Shown here in pieces: positions 34,525 to 44,298 of a stretch of 64,000 nucleotides of DNA. Every line of letters begins with the position of its first letter. Within the stretch, counting starts at the first letter, position 1. The notes under the pieces are model-generated. The model was not told the DNA's origin, did no database searches, and was given only the letters and a program-made list of their open reading frames with translations. The stretch is from Cloacimonetes bacterium UBA6097 (GTDB taxonomy: Bacteria; Cloacimonadota; Cloacimonadia; Cloacimonadales; Cloacimonadaceae): positions 1-64,000 of the forward strand of contig DIWV01000001.1 of the NCBI GenBank assembly GCA_002435865.1, in the 5' to 3' direction. The position numbers were made by a program, and so were the translations under genes.

Positions 34525-35820
34525 TTACCAGTCACCATCTTCATTGAATTCTATGTTTGCCTGGTTATGCTTTACATAGAACGACTTTTTTAAGATTCTG
34601 ATATAAATACCTTTGAACAAATCCATTCTTATTTTTACGAAGCGGTTTACAATATCCTGGGAATTGAGAAACTCGTCCATTTCTTCAGCCAGACTTTCTT
34701 CAAGACTGAACAGCTTACTATTAAACTGAGCGATTTTATCAGAATTTCCGTTTGGATGTTCTTTTATTTTGAGCAACGTTTTATTCATTTGTCTCAAACG
34801 CTCTTTTGCATAAGGACACATAGTTATTTCAATTTCTGATTCTACACCTTCTACATTGCCAATACTGCAGACATCAACAAAACTGGAAGTCAGAACCTGG
34901 CTTCCAATAATTGAACTATTTTCTTCATTTCCTTTTATCCCTTTTTCAGCAATAATCCGGGAACAGTTAATTGTATTGTCGAAAGTAAGCAATCCCTGAG
35001 ATACAAATAGAGAATTAATTATGGAATTTGTCAGCGTGTCTTTGATTACAACCACGCCTGTTGTCTGGCAGTCTATTATATCTCCCGAGCATGTTAAATT
35101 ACCCTCAGTATAAACTTCTGACGCGATTATATTACCATTGACTATTATATCATTGGCTGTAGTAAAATGTGATTTGCGAATGGAACCATTGATTGTAATA
35201 GATGCAGCAAGATTTGATTGGCTTTTGACAGAATCGATATCTCCGTTGTAAATAATATTATCCGTTACATTCAGTTTATTCTCGTTATCAATGTATGGAT
35301 ATCCTCTTATCTCAGACAGAATTCTTTTATTGTCAATATCCAGTGTAACATTTTTACCAAGATACTCAGTAAACTTGCTTGCACTTGATTGGTCTGAAAC
35401 TAATTCGCCAAAGATATTTCTCATATTGCTCTTGATGTCGTTTCCGCTATAGTTTAAATCAGCTAAGACTGTTCCTTTTTCTGAATAAAACCAGTTCTTA
35501 ATATCCTGAAAACTCCACTCTGATTGAGGATCGTAAGTTTGACTTTTTTCAAAATGATACTTAATGATAATCTCCGAAACACTTGATTTACAGATAGCTA
35601 TGGGGAATGGTTTTTCAAAATCTTTATCAAAGCCATTTTCAGACATCCATTCAAGTGCTTCTTCAAATCCATTGACAATGCCTGAATTATCAATCAAGTT
35701 AATGATTTCTTTTTCATCAATGATTTTGTCCGATTTATGTATATACATCCAGGCAGACATTTTGTCTTCATTGATACGAATTGAAATGCTTTTGGAAGGG
35801 CTATAAATTATATTTTCCAT
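34525..35820 (-). CDS. FapA-like (DUF342) polymer-forming protein
   Basis: A 431-residue protein of the FapA/DUF342 group, named after flagellar assembly protein A although no flagellar gene is here. The N-terminal part (YSPSKSISIRINEDKMSAWMYI, then GIVNGFEEALEWM) matches the DUF342 wing domain, the middle has beta-helix repeats of short hydrophobic turns (IIYNGDI, ITINGSI, IIVNGNI, LTCSGDI), and the C-terminus is a coiled coil followed by a small basic domain. The ATG at 35820 is preferred to an adjacent GTG at 35823; GGGATGAG lies upstream. It overlaps pgeF. In other bacteria such proteins bind cell-surface or signalling partners; role here unknown. Confidence 0.75.
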   Translation of the reverse strand: MENIIYSPSKSISIRINEDKMSAWMYIHKSDKIIDEKEIINLIDNSGIVNGFEEALEWMSENGFDKDFEKPFPIAICKSSVSEIIIKYHFEKSQTYDPQSEWSFQDIKNWFYSEKGTVLADLNYSGNDIKSNMRNIFGELVSDQSSASKFTEYLGKNVTLDIDNKRILSEIRGYPYIDNENKLNVTDNIIYNGDIDSVKSQSNLAASITINGSIRKSHFTTANDIIVNGNIIASEVYTEGNLTCSGDIIDCQTTGVVVIKDTLTNSIINSLFVSQGLLTFDNTINCSRIIAEKGIKGNEENSSIIGSQVLTSSFVDVCSIGNVEGVESEIEITMCPYAKERLRQMNKTLLKIKEHPNGNSDKIAQFNSKLFSLEESLAEEMDEFLNSQDIVNRFVKIRMDLFKGIYIRILKKSFYVKHNQANIEFNEDGDW

Positions 35821-36505
35821 CACTCATCCCTATAACATTTATTTGGCGGTTATGTGTCCCATCTCGACGGTATGAAAAGTGGTTTTTTGATTCATAAGTA
35901 CATATATCCAATTTTACAATATTCTCTGCTTTTATCCCTGCAAGAAGTAACTGTTGTATAACAACATTTTGTATATCGAGGAAAGGGATATCAGATTTGT
36001 CAATAAATAATCTGTTTTGTGTACATATTTCACTAAAATCATTCCAGATATTGTCGCTGACCTGATAATGTTTTTTGCATATACCTGCTCCAATCCAAGC
36101 GTGCAAATCAGAGGGATTGGACGAATAAGCATTCTGCATTGCAATAATTGTTTGTGCGACAATATTTTGTTTTGTGCCTTCCCTGCCACTATGGATTGCT
36201 CCTACAGCTTCTGATTTTTGGTCATAAAGCAATATTGGAAAGCAGTCAGCTGTTCGTATTAATAAAAATTGATTTGGAATATTGCTGATTAAGGCATCAC
36301 TATAGGTTATTTGTAAATGTTCGTCAAAACCAGCTCCAGAATCCGAGTCTGAACAGATATGTACATTATTTGAATGGGTCTGTTCAGCAATAACGACCTG
36401 AGATTTTTTGATAAAAAATCCCTCAAGATAGAAATCTGTATGGTTAGCCATTAGAGTTCTGTACGGGATTGTACGATCACCCAGAAATAGGAATAATTTA
36501 GTCAT
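35801..36505 (-). CDS. pgeF: Purine nucleoside phosphorylase/peptidoglycan-editing factor family (YfiH)
   Basis: A 234-residue member of the Cu/Zn laccase-domain family. Visible are AEQTHSNNVHICSDSD, RTADCFPILLYDQKSEAVGAIHSGREGT and ACKKH-like ICKKHYQV, giving the His and Cys metal ligands. Family members act as adenosine deaminase/phosphorylase (YlmD) or edit peptidoglycan precursors (PgeF, formerly called polyphenol oxidase). The start overlaps the end of the MFS gene by eight bases and the end overlaps fapA-like by 20 bases. Activity cannot be chosen from sequence. Confidence 0.88.
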   Translation of the reverse strand: MTKLFLFLGDRTIPYRTLMANHTDFYLEGFFIKKSQVVIAEQTHSNNVHICSDSDSGAGFDEHLQITYSDALISNIPNQFLLIRTADCFPILLYDQKSEAVGAIHSGREGTKQNIVAQTIIAMQNAYSSNPSDLHAWIGAGICKKHYQVSDNIWNDFSEICTQNRLFIDKSDIPFLDIQNVVIQQLLLAGIKAENIVKLDICTYESKNHFSYRRDGTHNRQINVIGMSDGKYNL

Positions 36506-37808
36506 TTATTTCAACAACCTGGGCAGTTAAGTTAGCAGGACTGAACAATGGAAACGGTTCAAGAGTGTGCTTATCTATCATTTTATTAACATCATTTGTA
36601 AATCTGTTTTGGATAGTAATACCATATAAAGCCCAGATAAGGCATATCCAAGCGCAGATTGCTAAGGTTATTGGAGCTCCCAAATGTTTTGACATGAATC
36701 CCACAAGTAAGCTTCCGAAGGGGGTTACAGACATAAATGCCATAGAATGAAGGCTCATTACTCTACCACGCATATCATCATCAACAACTGTCTGGAGAAT
36801 AGTATTACTTGTAGACATTTGAAACATCATTCCCAAGCCTACAATCAGCATCAATCCCATGCTCAGAGTGAAACTTCTGGAGAGAGAAAATATTATCAAA
36901 GCTATACTGAAAGCTGCGAGTGCATAGACCATTTTTTTGCTCAAACCATCAATGGATTTCCTGGAAGCAAGATAAAAAGCGCCCACTAATGCACCTACTC
37001 CTGCCATGGACATGAGGAATCCCATTGTTTGTGATGTTCCTTTCAGAATATCTCTGGCAAATATTGGCATAAGAACAGCATAGGACATTCCAAACATGGA
37101 AATTATTGCAATATTGGCAACCAAATAGCGAATTGGCAAGTGGCTGAAAGAATATCTCCATCCTTCTTTAATTTTCTTGAACATTGAATAGACTGGCTCT
37201 GTCTGTTCTCTGAGCGGAACCCGAATTAAAAACAGGGAGATAATAACGGCAATGTAGCTCAATCCGTTTATAAGAAAGCAAACACCTTCATTGGAAAGAG
37301 AGATAATAATACCAGCTAAAGAAGGTCCAATTAATCTTGCACCATTAAACATAGCAGAGTTTAAAGCAATTGCATTTGTTAGGAGTGATTTTCTTTCTAT
37401 TAGCTCCATGACAATTGCTTGTCTGGCTGGGGCATCAACAGCCTCAATAACTCCAGAAAGAAGGCTTAAAACTACAATGTGCCAGATTTGTGCGTTATTA
37501 GTCAAAACCAGTATCGCCAAAGTCATAGCCTGCATCAGAGCAGTAGTTTGAGTGATTTTAATAATATTGAGCCGATGGAATTTATCTGCCCAGACTCCGG
37601 CAAACGGACTAATAAATACTGAAGGTATCTGGCTTAAGAAAAACACAAGACCAAGTAAAAAAGGAGAATTTGTCAGTCTGTAGACATACCAGCCCATTGT
37701 GATTCTTTGCATCCAGGTGCCTATAAGAGATATACCCTGCCCCGTAAAATATATACGATAATTCCTTGCAGTTAAGGATTGAAACAGATCTTTAAATTTT
37801 ACTTTCAT
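36498..37808 (-). CDS. MFS transporter (MFS_3/EntS-like)
   Basis: A 436-residue inner-membrane protein with twelve hydrophobic segments. It begins LFQSLTARNYRIYFTGQGISLIGTWMQRITMGW, the usual start of the MFS_3 group to which EntS and many putative drug exporters belong, and has the loop 2-3 motif GVWADKFHRLNII. The second half repeats a similar pattern (GVGALVGAFYLASRKSIDGL). Substrate unknown; efflux likely. It starts one base after the hslU stop and overlaps pgeF, so it belongs to the same transcript. Confidence 0.85.
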   Translation of the reverse strand: MKVKFKDLFQSLTARNYRIYFTGQGISLIGTWMQRITMGWYVYRLTNSPFLLGLVFFLSQIPSVFISPFAGVWADKFHRLNIIKITQTTALMQAMTLAILVLTNNAQIWHIVVLSLLSGVIEAVDAPARQAIVMELIERKSLLTNAIALNSAMFNGARLIGPSLAGIIISLSNEGVCFLINGLSYIAVIISLFLIRVPLREQTEPVYSMFKKIKEGWRYSFSHLPIRYLVANIAIISMFGMSYAVLMPIFARDILKGTSQTMGFLMSMAGVGALVGAFYLASRKSIDGLSKKMVYALAAFSIALIIFSLSRSFTLSMGLMLIVGLGMMFQMSTSNTILQTVVDDDMRGRVMSLHSMAFMSVTPFGSLLVGFMSKHLGAPITLAICAWICLIWALYGITIQNRFTNDVNKMIDKHTLEPFPLFSPANLTAQVVEIND

Positions 37809-37809
37809 A

Positions 37810-39180
37810 TTAAAGAATAAATCTGGAAAGATCTTCGCTCTCTATTAACGGTTTCAATTTTGTCCTGACAGATTTGGCATCTATCACAATGATTTTCAAC
37901 TTTTTACTGGGCATTTCGTACATGTAATTATCTAACAATGCATTTAGGATAGTATGAAGTCTTCTGGCTCCAATATCTTCCATCTTTTCATTTGCCAATG
38001 CGGCAAAATATGCAATTTCTGAAATTGCATCTTCAGAAAAGCTGAGTTTGGTTTTTTCAGATTTAAAAAGTTCAATATATTGTTTTGTTAATGCATTTTC
38101 CGGTTCTGTTAATATCCTTTCAAAGTCTTCTTTCGTCAGGCTATTAAGCTCAACTCTGATTGGAAATCGGCCCTGCAATTCTGGTATCAGGTCAGATGGT
38201 TTAGCAGTATGAAAAGCGCCGGCTGCGATAAACAAGATGTGTGCAGTATCTATCATTCCATATTTTGTGGGGACATTGCTTCCTTCTACAATTGGTAGCA
38301 AATCTCTTTGGACTCCTGAGCGGGAAACGTCTATACCGCCATGTTTTTCATCAGTAGCAATTTTATCCAGTTCATCAATAAAGATAATGCCGTTATTTTC
38401 TACCAAATCCCTGGCTCTGTCCACTACTTTATCTTTGTTTACCAGACGATTTGCTTCACTTTCCCGTAAATACTTTATAGCTTCAGGAACTTTCATTCTG
38501 CGACTTCTCTCATTATGTTTACCAGGGAGAATGTTGGAGAACATTTCACTTAGATTGATATCAAGCATTTCCAGATTCAAATTCGATAGAACTTCAATAT
38601 TATGACCAGATTCATTACCGTTTTTAATTTCAACTTCTCTTTCGTTCAGTTTTCCATCAGCAAGCATTTGTTTCATTTTATCACGAGTGCGTTGATAGCG
38701 TTGCTGTTGAGTCAGTTCTTCTTCGATCTCTTGCTGCATCTCATGATCAGCTTTAGGAGGGAGCATCAAATCCAGCAAACGCTCCACTGCATTTCGTTCA
38801 GCTTGTTCTGTAACCTCATCCATCATCTGGCTTTTGACTTGATTTACAGCAACGTTCATCAGCTCACGTACCATGGATTCAACATCGCGTCCCACATAAC
38901 CAACCTCTGTAAACTTAGAAGCTTCAACTTTAATAAAAGGGGCATTAGCTAGTCGGGACAACCTTCTGGCGATTTCAGTTTTTCCTACTCCGGTAGGACC
39001 AATAAGGATTATATTATTGGGGATTATTTCTTTTTGGAGCATACCCTCTATCTGTTGTCTGCGCCATCTGTTTCGAAGTGCTATGGCAACAGCCCTTTTG
39101 GCATCATCCTGGCCGATAATATATTTATCCAGCTCTTCAACAACCTTTTTAGGTGTTAAGGTTTCAATGTCTAAAATCAC
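37810..39180 (-). CDS. hslU: HslU ATPase subunit of the HslUV protease
   Basis: A 456-residue AAA+ unfoldase that feeds proteins to HslV. It begins with TPKKVVEELDKYIIGQDDAKRAVAIALRNRWRR, has Walker A GPTGVGKTEIARRL (about 55-68), the pore motif region GYVGRDVESMVRELM, Walker B GIIFIDELDKIA and the C-terminal GARRLHTILNALLDNYMYE plus EDLSRFIL tail that docks into HslV. The inserted I-domain is present. Start is GTG overlapping the hslV stop by four bases (GTGA), so translation is coupled. Confidence 0.96.
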   Translation of the reverse strand: MILDIETLTPKKVVEELDKYIIGQDDAKRAVAIALRNRWRRQQIEGMLQKEIIPNNIILIGPTGVGKTEIARRLSRLANAPFIKVEASKFTEVGYVGRDVESMVRELMNVAVNQVKSQMMDEVTEQAERNAVERLLDLMLPPKADHEMQQEIEEELTQQQRYQRTRDKMKQMLADGKLNEREVEIKNGNESGHNIEVLSNLNLEMLDINLSEMFSNILPGKHNERSRRMKVPEAIKYLRESEANRLVNKDKVVDRARDLVENNGIIFIDELDKIATDEKHGGIDVSRSGVQRDLLPIVEGSNVPTKYGMIDTAHILFIAAGAFHTAKPSDLIPELQGRFPIRVELNSLTKEDFERILTEPENALTKQYIELFKSEKTKLSFSEDAISEIAYFAALANEKMEDIGARRLHTILNALLDNYMYEMPSKKLKIIVIDAKSVRTKLKPLIESEDLSRFIL

Positions 39181-39710
39181 AGTTCCTCGATTACGATATT
39201 CTGATTTGTGTAAATGCAGATATCAGCGGCTATTTTAAGGGATTCTCTTACTATGTCTGAATTTGACAGTTTGGAATGTCTTGACAAAGCCTGGGCAGCG
39301 GAAAGAGCATAATTCCCGCCACTACCGATAGCGATAATACCATCATCAGGTTCCAAAACGTCACCCTGTCCGCTGATGAGTAATATTCCGGTTCTATCCC
39401 CGGCAACAATCATCGCTTCCAGACGACGTAAAATACGGTCTGAACGCCAGTCTTTGGCAAGTTCAACCGCTGCTTTTTTCAGGTTGCCCTTATATTCTTT
39501 CAGCTTGGCTTCAAATTTCTCAAACAAGGAAAAAGCATCAGCTGTAGCTCCTGCAAAGCCTGCAATTACTTGATTATCGTGAAGTTTGCGGATTTTGATA
39601 GCAGTAGCTTTGATAACAGTATTGCCAAAAGTAACTTGTCCGTCACCACCAATGGCAATATGTCCTTTTCGGAAAACACCAATTATTGTTGTACCGTGCA
39701 TTTTTTCCAT
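39177..39710 (-). CDS. hslV: HslV peptidase subunit of the HslUV protease
   Basis: A 177-residue threonine peptidase forming a double hexamer in the bacterial proteasome-like complex. The sequence MEKMHGTTIIGVFRKGHIAIGGDGQVTFGNTVIKATAIKIRKL shows the mature N-terminal Thr after a six-residue propeptide, and the conserved Lys near mature position 33. GSGGNYALSAAQAL matches the family. AAGGA precedes the ATG. A 155-bp gap separates it from ftsH upstream; I see no gene or clear terminator there. Confidence 0.96.
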   Translation of the reverse strand: MEKMHGTTIIGVFRKGHIAIGGDGQVTFGNTVIKATAIKIRKLHDNQVIAGFAGATADAFSLFEKFEAKLKEYKGNLKKAAVELAKDWRSDRILRRLEAMIVAGDRTGILLISGQGDVLEPDDGIIAIGSGGNYALSAAQALSRHSKLSNSDIVRESLKIAADICIYTNQNIVIEEL

Positions 39711-39865
39711 ATATTGTCCTTATAAAGTAAAACTTGATTATGCCGGGATTTAATCCATGCAGTCACAGGAATCACACGTATTGTGAACCATTGGTGCATA
39801 ATCACGTACAGCGGCTAATCTGGCAGGATATTGCGCTTAACTCCCTGCATCTGTAGGGGAAGAAC

Positions 39866-41905
39866 TTAAGAGGGATTTCCCTTATCGTTATCCTCAGTTT
39901 CAGTTAAGTCTGCTTTGACACTCTTTTCTTCGCTATGATTCTCGCCAGTAGCTGCATTCTGAACTTCGGGTTCTGTTTCTATGTGTTTGACAGCATATTC
40001 GAATCTCATTTCCATTGCCTGCCGGAATTTCTTTTCTACAAGAGGTTTAGATTCATCTGAAATATGAGCCAGAATGGTTTCGAATATTTCCTCTGTACCA
40101 AGAGTTTCAATCTCCAGAAGTTTGTTAACCAGAATATCCATTAAGTCTTTGTGAGATGATAATATATCTTGTGCTTTTTTATGTGAATCATGAATCAAAT
40201 CACGAATTTCAGCATCAACAAGTTTGGCAGTGTCATCACTATACACATCTCTGGATAAAATGTCTTTACCAAGATAGACCTCACCCTGGTCTTTGCCTAT
40301 AGTCATCGGTCCAATCTTTTCGCTCATACCCCAGACACAAACCATTTTCTTGGCAATATCAGTGCAACGCTCAATATCATTGCCGGCTCCAGTTGTCAGG
40401 TCATTAAATATTAGTTCTTCTGCAGCTCTTCCACCCATCAAAGTAACCAATATCTGGATCAGGTAGGATTTTGAATAACCGCTTTTATCACTTAACAGGT
40501 AGTGTGTAGCCCCACCCGTGAATCCCCTGGGAATAATCGAGACTTTATGAACAGGTTCTGTTTTATCCTGAAGGATAGAAGTTAGAACATGCCCTACTTC
40601 ATGATAGGCAGTAATCTTCTTTTCTTCTTCAGGAATTACCTTGCTTTTCTTTTCTTTTCCAAGGGTTAATTTGTCTTTGGCTGTTTCAAAATCGATCATT
40701 TCCAGATGTTTCTTGTTTTTCCCGGCAGCCACCAATGCAGCTTCATTAACTATATTTGCCAAATCAGCACCACTAAATCCTGGAGTTCCTCGGGCAATCA
40801 ATTCCAGATTTACATCTGGACCCAAGGGTACTTTCTGGCTATGTACGCGCAATATTTCTGTCCTGCCCTTTATATCCGGTAGGTCAACAACCACTTGTCT
40901 GTCAAATCTGCCGGGTCTGAGCAAGGCTGGATCAAGTATATCGGGACGGTTTGTTGCAGCAATAATAATTACGCTGTCATTTGGTTCAAAGCCGTCCATT
41001 TCAACCAGTAATTGGTTCAAGGTCTGCTCTCTTTCGTCATGACCTCCGCCGAGTCCGGCTCCACGATGGCGTCCAACTGCGTCAATTTCGTCAATGAAGG
41101 TAATACAGGGTGCATTTTTCTTTGCCTGGTCAAACAAATCTCTCACTCTGGCAGCACCAACTCCCACAAACATTTCCACGAAGTCGCTTCCACTGATGGA
41201 AAAGAATGGGACACCTGCTTCACCTGAGACAGCTTTTGCCAAAAGGGTTTTTCCGGTTCCGGGTCTGCCTACAAGTAGAACACCTCTTGGGATCCTCCCA
41301 CCTAATCTTTGGAATTTTTTAGGATCTTTGAGGAATTCCACTATTTCCTGTAATTCTTCTTTTGCCTCATCAACGCCGGCAACATCTTTAAATGTAATTT
41401 TATATTTACTTCCTTCATATAAACGGGCACGGCTTTTACCAAAGCTAAATGCTTTATTCTGTCCGGAATTCATGCCCCGCATAAAAAACATCCAAAAAGC
41501 AATAATCAAAACAGTGGGGAAAAGGTAAATCAGTACACTTTTCCATGCTGATGGTTTTTGTGTAGTTACAACAACACCACTGGCTATAAGTGTATCAACA
41601 AGTTTAGGGTCTTCAAACGGCATTAATGTATGACATTTTTTGCTTTCAGATTCAAAATATATATCTCTTTCAAGGAAGGTTGCTTTACTGACCTTTCCCT
41701 GTTCGATCCACGTAACAAAAACATCATAACTAACTTCTTCCACTTTTTTGCTGTTGGCTGTATAGACCTGATAAAGAAGTGCTACTAAAAGCATCATCAT
41801 AATCCAAAAAGTTATGGACCTCTGAGGCTTCCTGGGTTTTATTTGTGTTATTAAGGTTTTTTTATTTTTGTCGCCTTGTTCAGGTGGCGACTTCTTGTCG
41901 TTCAT
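39866..41905 (-). CDS. ftsH: ATP-dependent zinc metalloprotease FtsH
   Basis: A 679-residue membrane AAA+ protease. Two transmembrane helices (about 31-49 and 122-142) flank a small periplasmic domain. The AAA module has Walker A GRPGTGKT (213-220), ITFIDEIDAVGRHRG (Walker B) and the pore motif FVEMFVGVGAARVRDLF. The zinc site is HEVGH (in KKITAYHEVGHVL). A Glu-rich cytoplasmic tail of about 50 residues follows. It degrades misfolded membrane proteins and selected regulators. Its start overlaps the hpt stop, giving the common tilS-hpt-ftsH order. Confidence 0.96.
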   Translation of the reverse strand: MNDKKSPPEQGDKNKKTLITQIKPRKPQRSITFWIMMMLLVALLYQVYTANSKKVEEVSYDVFVTWIEQGKVSKATFLERDIYFESESKKCHTLMPFEDPKLVDTLIASGVVVTTQKPSAWKSVLIYLFPTVLIIAFWMFFMRGMNSGQNKAFSFGKSRARLYEGSKYKITFKDVAGVDEAKEELQEIVEFLKDPKKFQRLGGRIPRGVLLVGRPGTGKTLLAKAVSGEAGVPFFSISGSDFVEMFVGVGAARVRDLFDQAKKNAPCITFIDEIDAVGRHRGAGLGGGHDEREQTLNQLLVEMDGFEPNDSVIIIAATNRPDILDPALLRPGRFDRQVVVDLPDIKGRTEILRVHSQKVPLGPDVNLELIARGTPGFSGADLANIVNEAALVAAGKNKKHLEMIDFETAKDKLTLGKEKKSKVIPEEEKKITAYHEVGHVLTSILQDKTEPVHKVSIIPRGFTGGATHYLLSDKSGYSKSYLIQILVTLMGGRAAEELIFNDLTTGAGNDIERCTDIAKKMVCVWGMSEKIGPMTIGKDQGEVYLGKDILSRDVYSDDTAKLVDAEIRDLIHDSHKKAQDILSSHKDLMDILVNKLLEIETLGTEEIFETILAHISDESKPLVEKKFRQAMEMRFEYAVKHIETEPEVQNAATGENHSEEKSVKADLTETEDNDKGNPS

Positions 41906-42447
41906 GAATAAATCTCCTTCTTAAGGATTCCGATGTAAGGTAAGTTACGGTATTTTTCATTGTAATCTAGACCATATCCAACCACAAATTCTGTGCCGAT
42001 GTTAAAACCAACATATTCAAATTTTACATCAATTTTATGAGCTTTGGGTTTGTCTAAAAGAACACATACTTTAATTGAAGCGGGTTTATGCTTGTTTATA
42101 TAATCTCTGATATATTGCAACGACAAACCGGAATCAACAATATCTTCTACTATAATAACTTCTCTACCGGTAATGTCAATATCAATATCTTTCTTAATTT
42201 TTACAACTCCAGAGCTTGAAGTACCGCTTCCATAGCTGGAAATGGCTAAAAAATCAATTTCTATCGGAGTTGTGATACTCCTTATTAAGTCTGCCATAAA
42301 AACAAATCCGCCTTTGAGGATGCTTATTATGACAGGATTTTTATCCTGATAATCGGCAGTAATCTGCTGTGCTAATTCCCTGATTCTGTCCTGTAATTTA
42401 TGTTCATTAAACAGAACTTCTGAGATATCACAATTCATAGATATCAT
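41902..42447 (-). CDS. hpt: Hypoxanthine phosphoribosyltransferase
   Basis: A 181-residue purine salvage enzyme. The ATG at 42447 is chosen because GGAGG lies five to six bases upstream; a longer frame starts at 42486. The PRPP-binding motif EVIIVEDIVDSGLSL is intact, with VISILKGGFVFMADLIR and EFVVGYGLDYNEKYRNLPYIG completing the family pattern. It overlaps tilS by about 20 bases and ftsH by four, so all three are translationally coupled. Confidence 0.94.
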   Translation of the reverse strand: MISMNCDISEVLFNEHKLQDRIRELAQQITADYQDKNPVIISILKGGFVFMADLIRSITTPIEIDFLAISSYGSGTSSSGVVKIKKDIDIDITGREVIIVEDIVDSGLSLQYIRDYINKHKPASIKVCVLLDKPKAHKIDVKFEYVGFNIGTEFVVGYGLDYNEKYRNLPYIGILKKEIYS

Positions 42448-43891
42448 TTTTACCTCCGGTGTTGCTGAAAGACCTGTTAGCTGCACGTTTCCTTCCCGTG
42501 GTTACCGGTTCAACAAGTATATGTAAAATCCTGTGGGTGTCTTCAGAACAAAGAGCTCGCGCGTCTTGTCTGTAACCTACAATCCAAATAATTTTCTCAC
42601 CATCTGTGAGTATCGGCACTTTATCCCTTTCCAATTTAGGGACTTTTTCGTCAATGAAAAACTCTTTAAGTTTCTTCTCAGATTTCATTCCTGAAGGCAT
42701 AAAACGGTCGCCAGGTTTTCTGCTTCTCAATCTCAGGGGTAAAACTACTTTGTTCATATCTATCAGGGCATTATGCATTAGTTTTGTGTTAGTCAGGTTT
42801 TTAGGTTCAATTTTAAGAAATTTCAATGTAAAACGCCAGTTGGAAAAAACAAAGTGAGTTCGCTCTTCATCTAATATCAGATCTTGTATCTCAGTTGATA
42901 CAGCCTGGGGATCAATCGTAGTAATAATCAGCTCATCATATTGTTTAATAACCCAGATACTATGTGCAAGACGGGTTTGCTTGCTTCCATCAGACTCAAA
43001 CAGACGCTTGATTTCATCAAAGCTGTGCATAAAAAACTCATGATTTGTTTTGCTTAAACTGCTGTAAATGGCTCTCATTGCATAAAACTGCTCAATCTCC
43101 GTAAGTTGACGGAGATATGCCAAATCCAGGATAATCTGTTCTGAGATTTCTTCTTTAATAAGCTTTTTTAATTGTCTTTCTGTGTTGTGCTTAAAAAAAT
43201 CATCAGCAAGTTGAAAGGTTCTGGATTGTAAGAGTAATCTGTCAGTTATTGACTGATTCAGATTTTTTTCCATCCATGGGACAAGTTCTTTGCGAATACG
43301 ATTTCGGGTATAGTGCAATTCATTATTGGATTTATCATGACGCCAGTCAAATTTGTTCTCTTTTAACCATGCTTCAATCTCTTCTCTGGAAAAAGGTAGA
43401 AGCGGTCGGATAATTGAATCTGCACATGGTTTAATACCACCCATACCTGTAATACCTGCACCCCGGGTCAGATTCATCAGGATTGTTTCAGCCTGGTCGT
43501 TCTTCTGATGCGCTAAAGCTATATAGTCAAACTTATAGGATTTTAAAACCTTATACAACACATCCCGGCGTTTGATACGTGCCTGATTCTCCAAATCTGA
43601 GCTTTTATCAAATTTCAGATGTTTGATTACTGTATTAATATTTAAACGGTTACACAGGATTTTTACAAACTGCTCATCAGCATCAGATTCTTCACCACGT
43701 AAGTGATGATTAATATGCACTGCTATTAAAGAAAGCTGCATATCTGGCTTAAGTAATTGCAATAAATGCAGCAAGGCTATCGAATCAGCGCCACCGGATA
43801 CAGCAATAACCAGTTTCATTCCAGGTGTTATCAAACCATCACTAAGTACATGCTTGGCAAAGCGTTGCAACAGTGTGAGGGGGACAGGCAT
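42428..43891 (-). CDS. tilS: tRNA(Ile)-lysidine synthetase
   Basis: A 487-residue enzyme that converts C34 of tRNA-Ile(CAU) to lysidine. The N-type ATP pyrophosphatase P-loop is VAVSGGADSIALLHLL, with HINHHLRGEESDADEQFV, YIALAHQKNDQAETILMNLTRGAGITGMGGI and the C-terminal PLRLRSRKPGDRFMP domain. I use ATG 43891; a GTG six bases upstream is also possible. GAGGTGG precedes. Upstream lies a 400-bp gene-free region filled with hairpin units (43977-44260). Confidence 0.94.
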   Translation of the reverse strand: MPVPLTLLQRFAKHVLSDGLITPGMKLVIAVSGGADSIALLHLLQLLKPDMQLSLIAVHINHHLRGEESDADEQFVKILCNRLNINTVIKHLKFDKSSDLENQARIKRRDVLYKVLKSYKFDYIALAHQKNDQAETILMNLTRGAGITGMGGIKPCADSIIRPLLPFSREEIEAWLKENKFDWRHDKSNNELHYTRNRIRKELVPWMEKNLNQSITDRLLLQSRTFQLADDFFKHNTERQLKKLIKEEISEQIILDLAYLRQLTEIEQFYAMRAIYSSLSKTNHEFFMHSFDEIKRLFESDGSKQTRLAHSIWVIKQYDELIITTIDPQAVSTEIQDLILDEERTHFVFSNWRFTLKFLKIEPKNLTNTKLMHNALIDMNKVVLPLRLRSRKPGDRFMPSGMKSEKKLKEFFIDEKVPKLERDKVPILTDGEKIIWIVGYRQDARALCSEDTHRILHILVEPVTTGRKRAANRSFSNTGGKNDIYEL

Positions 43892-43976
43892 AACCACCTC
43901 GTTTTATTATAAAATTATTCTATACAATAATATAGAAAGCCTGCTAAATTGTCAATTGTTAAATTTTACTTGTAGT

Positions 43977-44260
43977 AGTACATCTCCGATTGGAAGTAGA
44001 GCAGCACTCAGAGCTGGGGGTGTATTTTTTTGTTGCTCAACACTCCGATGTTGAGGTATTGCTTTTCTTTCGCAGGAACGGAGTCCTGCGCTACTGGCTG
44101 CTCAACACTCCGATGTTGAGTTATAGTTTTTCTTTCGCAGGAACGGAGTCCTGCGCTACTGGTTGATCAACACTCTGAGCTGAGGATGTATTTTTTTGTT
44201 GCTCAACACTCAGATGTTGAGGTATTGCTTTTCTTTGGCAGGAACGGATTCCTGCGCTAC
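43977..44260. repeat. Array of two-hairpin units upstream of tilS
   Basis: Fills most of the gap between tilS and the radical SAM gene. Long units of 65 bp contain hairpin 1 (CAACA-CTCCGA-TGTTG at 44038-44053 and 44103-44118; CAACA-CTCAGA-TGTTG at 44204-44219) and hairpin 2 (GCAGGA-ACGGAG-TCCTGC at 44072-44089 and 44137-44154; a variant at 44238-44255) followed by GCTAC. Short units of 36 bp carry only a degenerate hairpin 1 and a T-run (near 44002 and 44168). Loop 1 CTCCG and loop 2 CGGAG are complementary. No gene is present. Confidence 0.8.
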
Positions 44261-44298
44261 AAAATATTAATGGTTCCAAATATATTTTTACAATAAAA

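Noticed and set aside
34525..35820. Flagellar gene cluster implied by the FapA-like name
   Set aside because: No flagellin, hook, motor or export gene occurs in the window; FapA/DUF342 proteins also occur in non-flagellated bacteria.
39711..39865. Terminator or small RNA between hslV and ftsH
   Set aside because: A CCCTGCA/TGTAGGG hairpin is present, but no T-run follows on the minus strand, and nothing else supports an RNA gene.
43977..44260. CRISPR-like array
   Set aside because: The repeats are not separated by unique spacers, unit lengths alternate between 36 and 65, and no cas gene is in the window.
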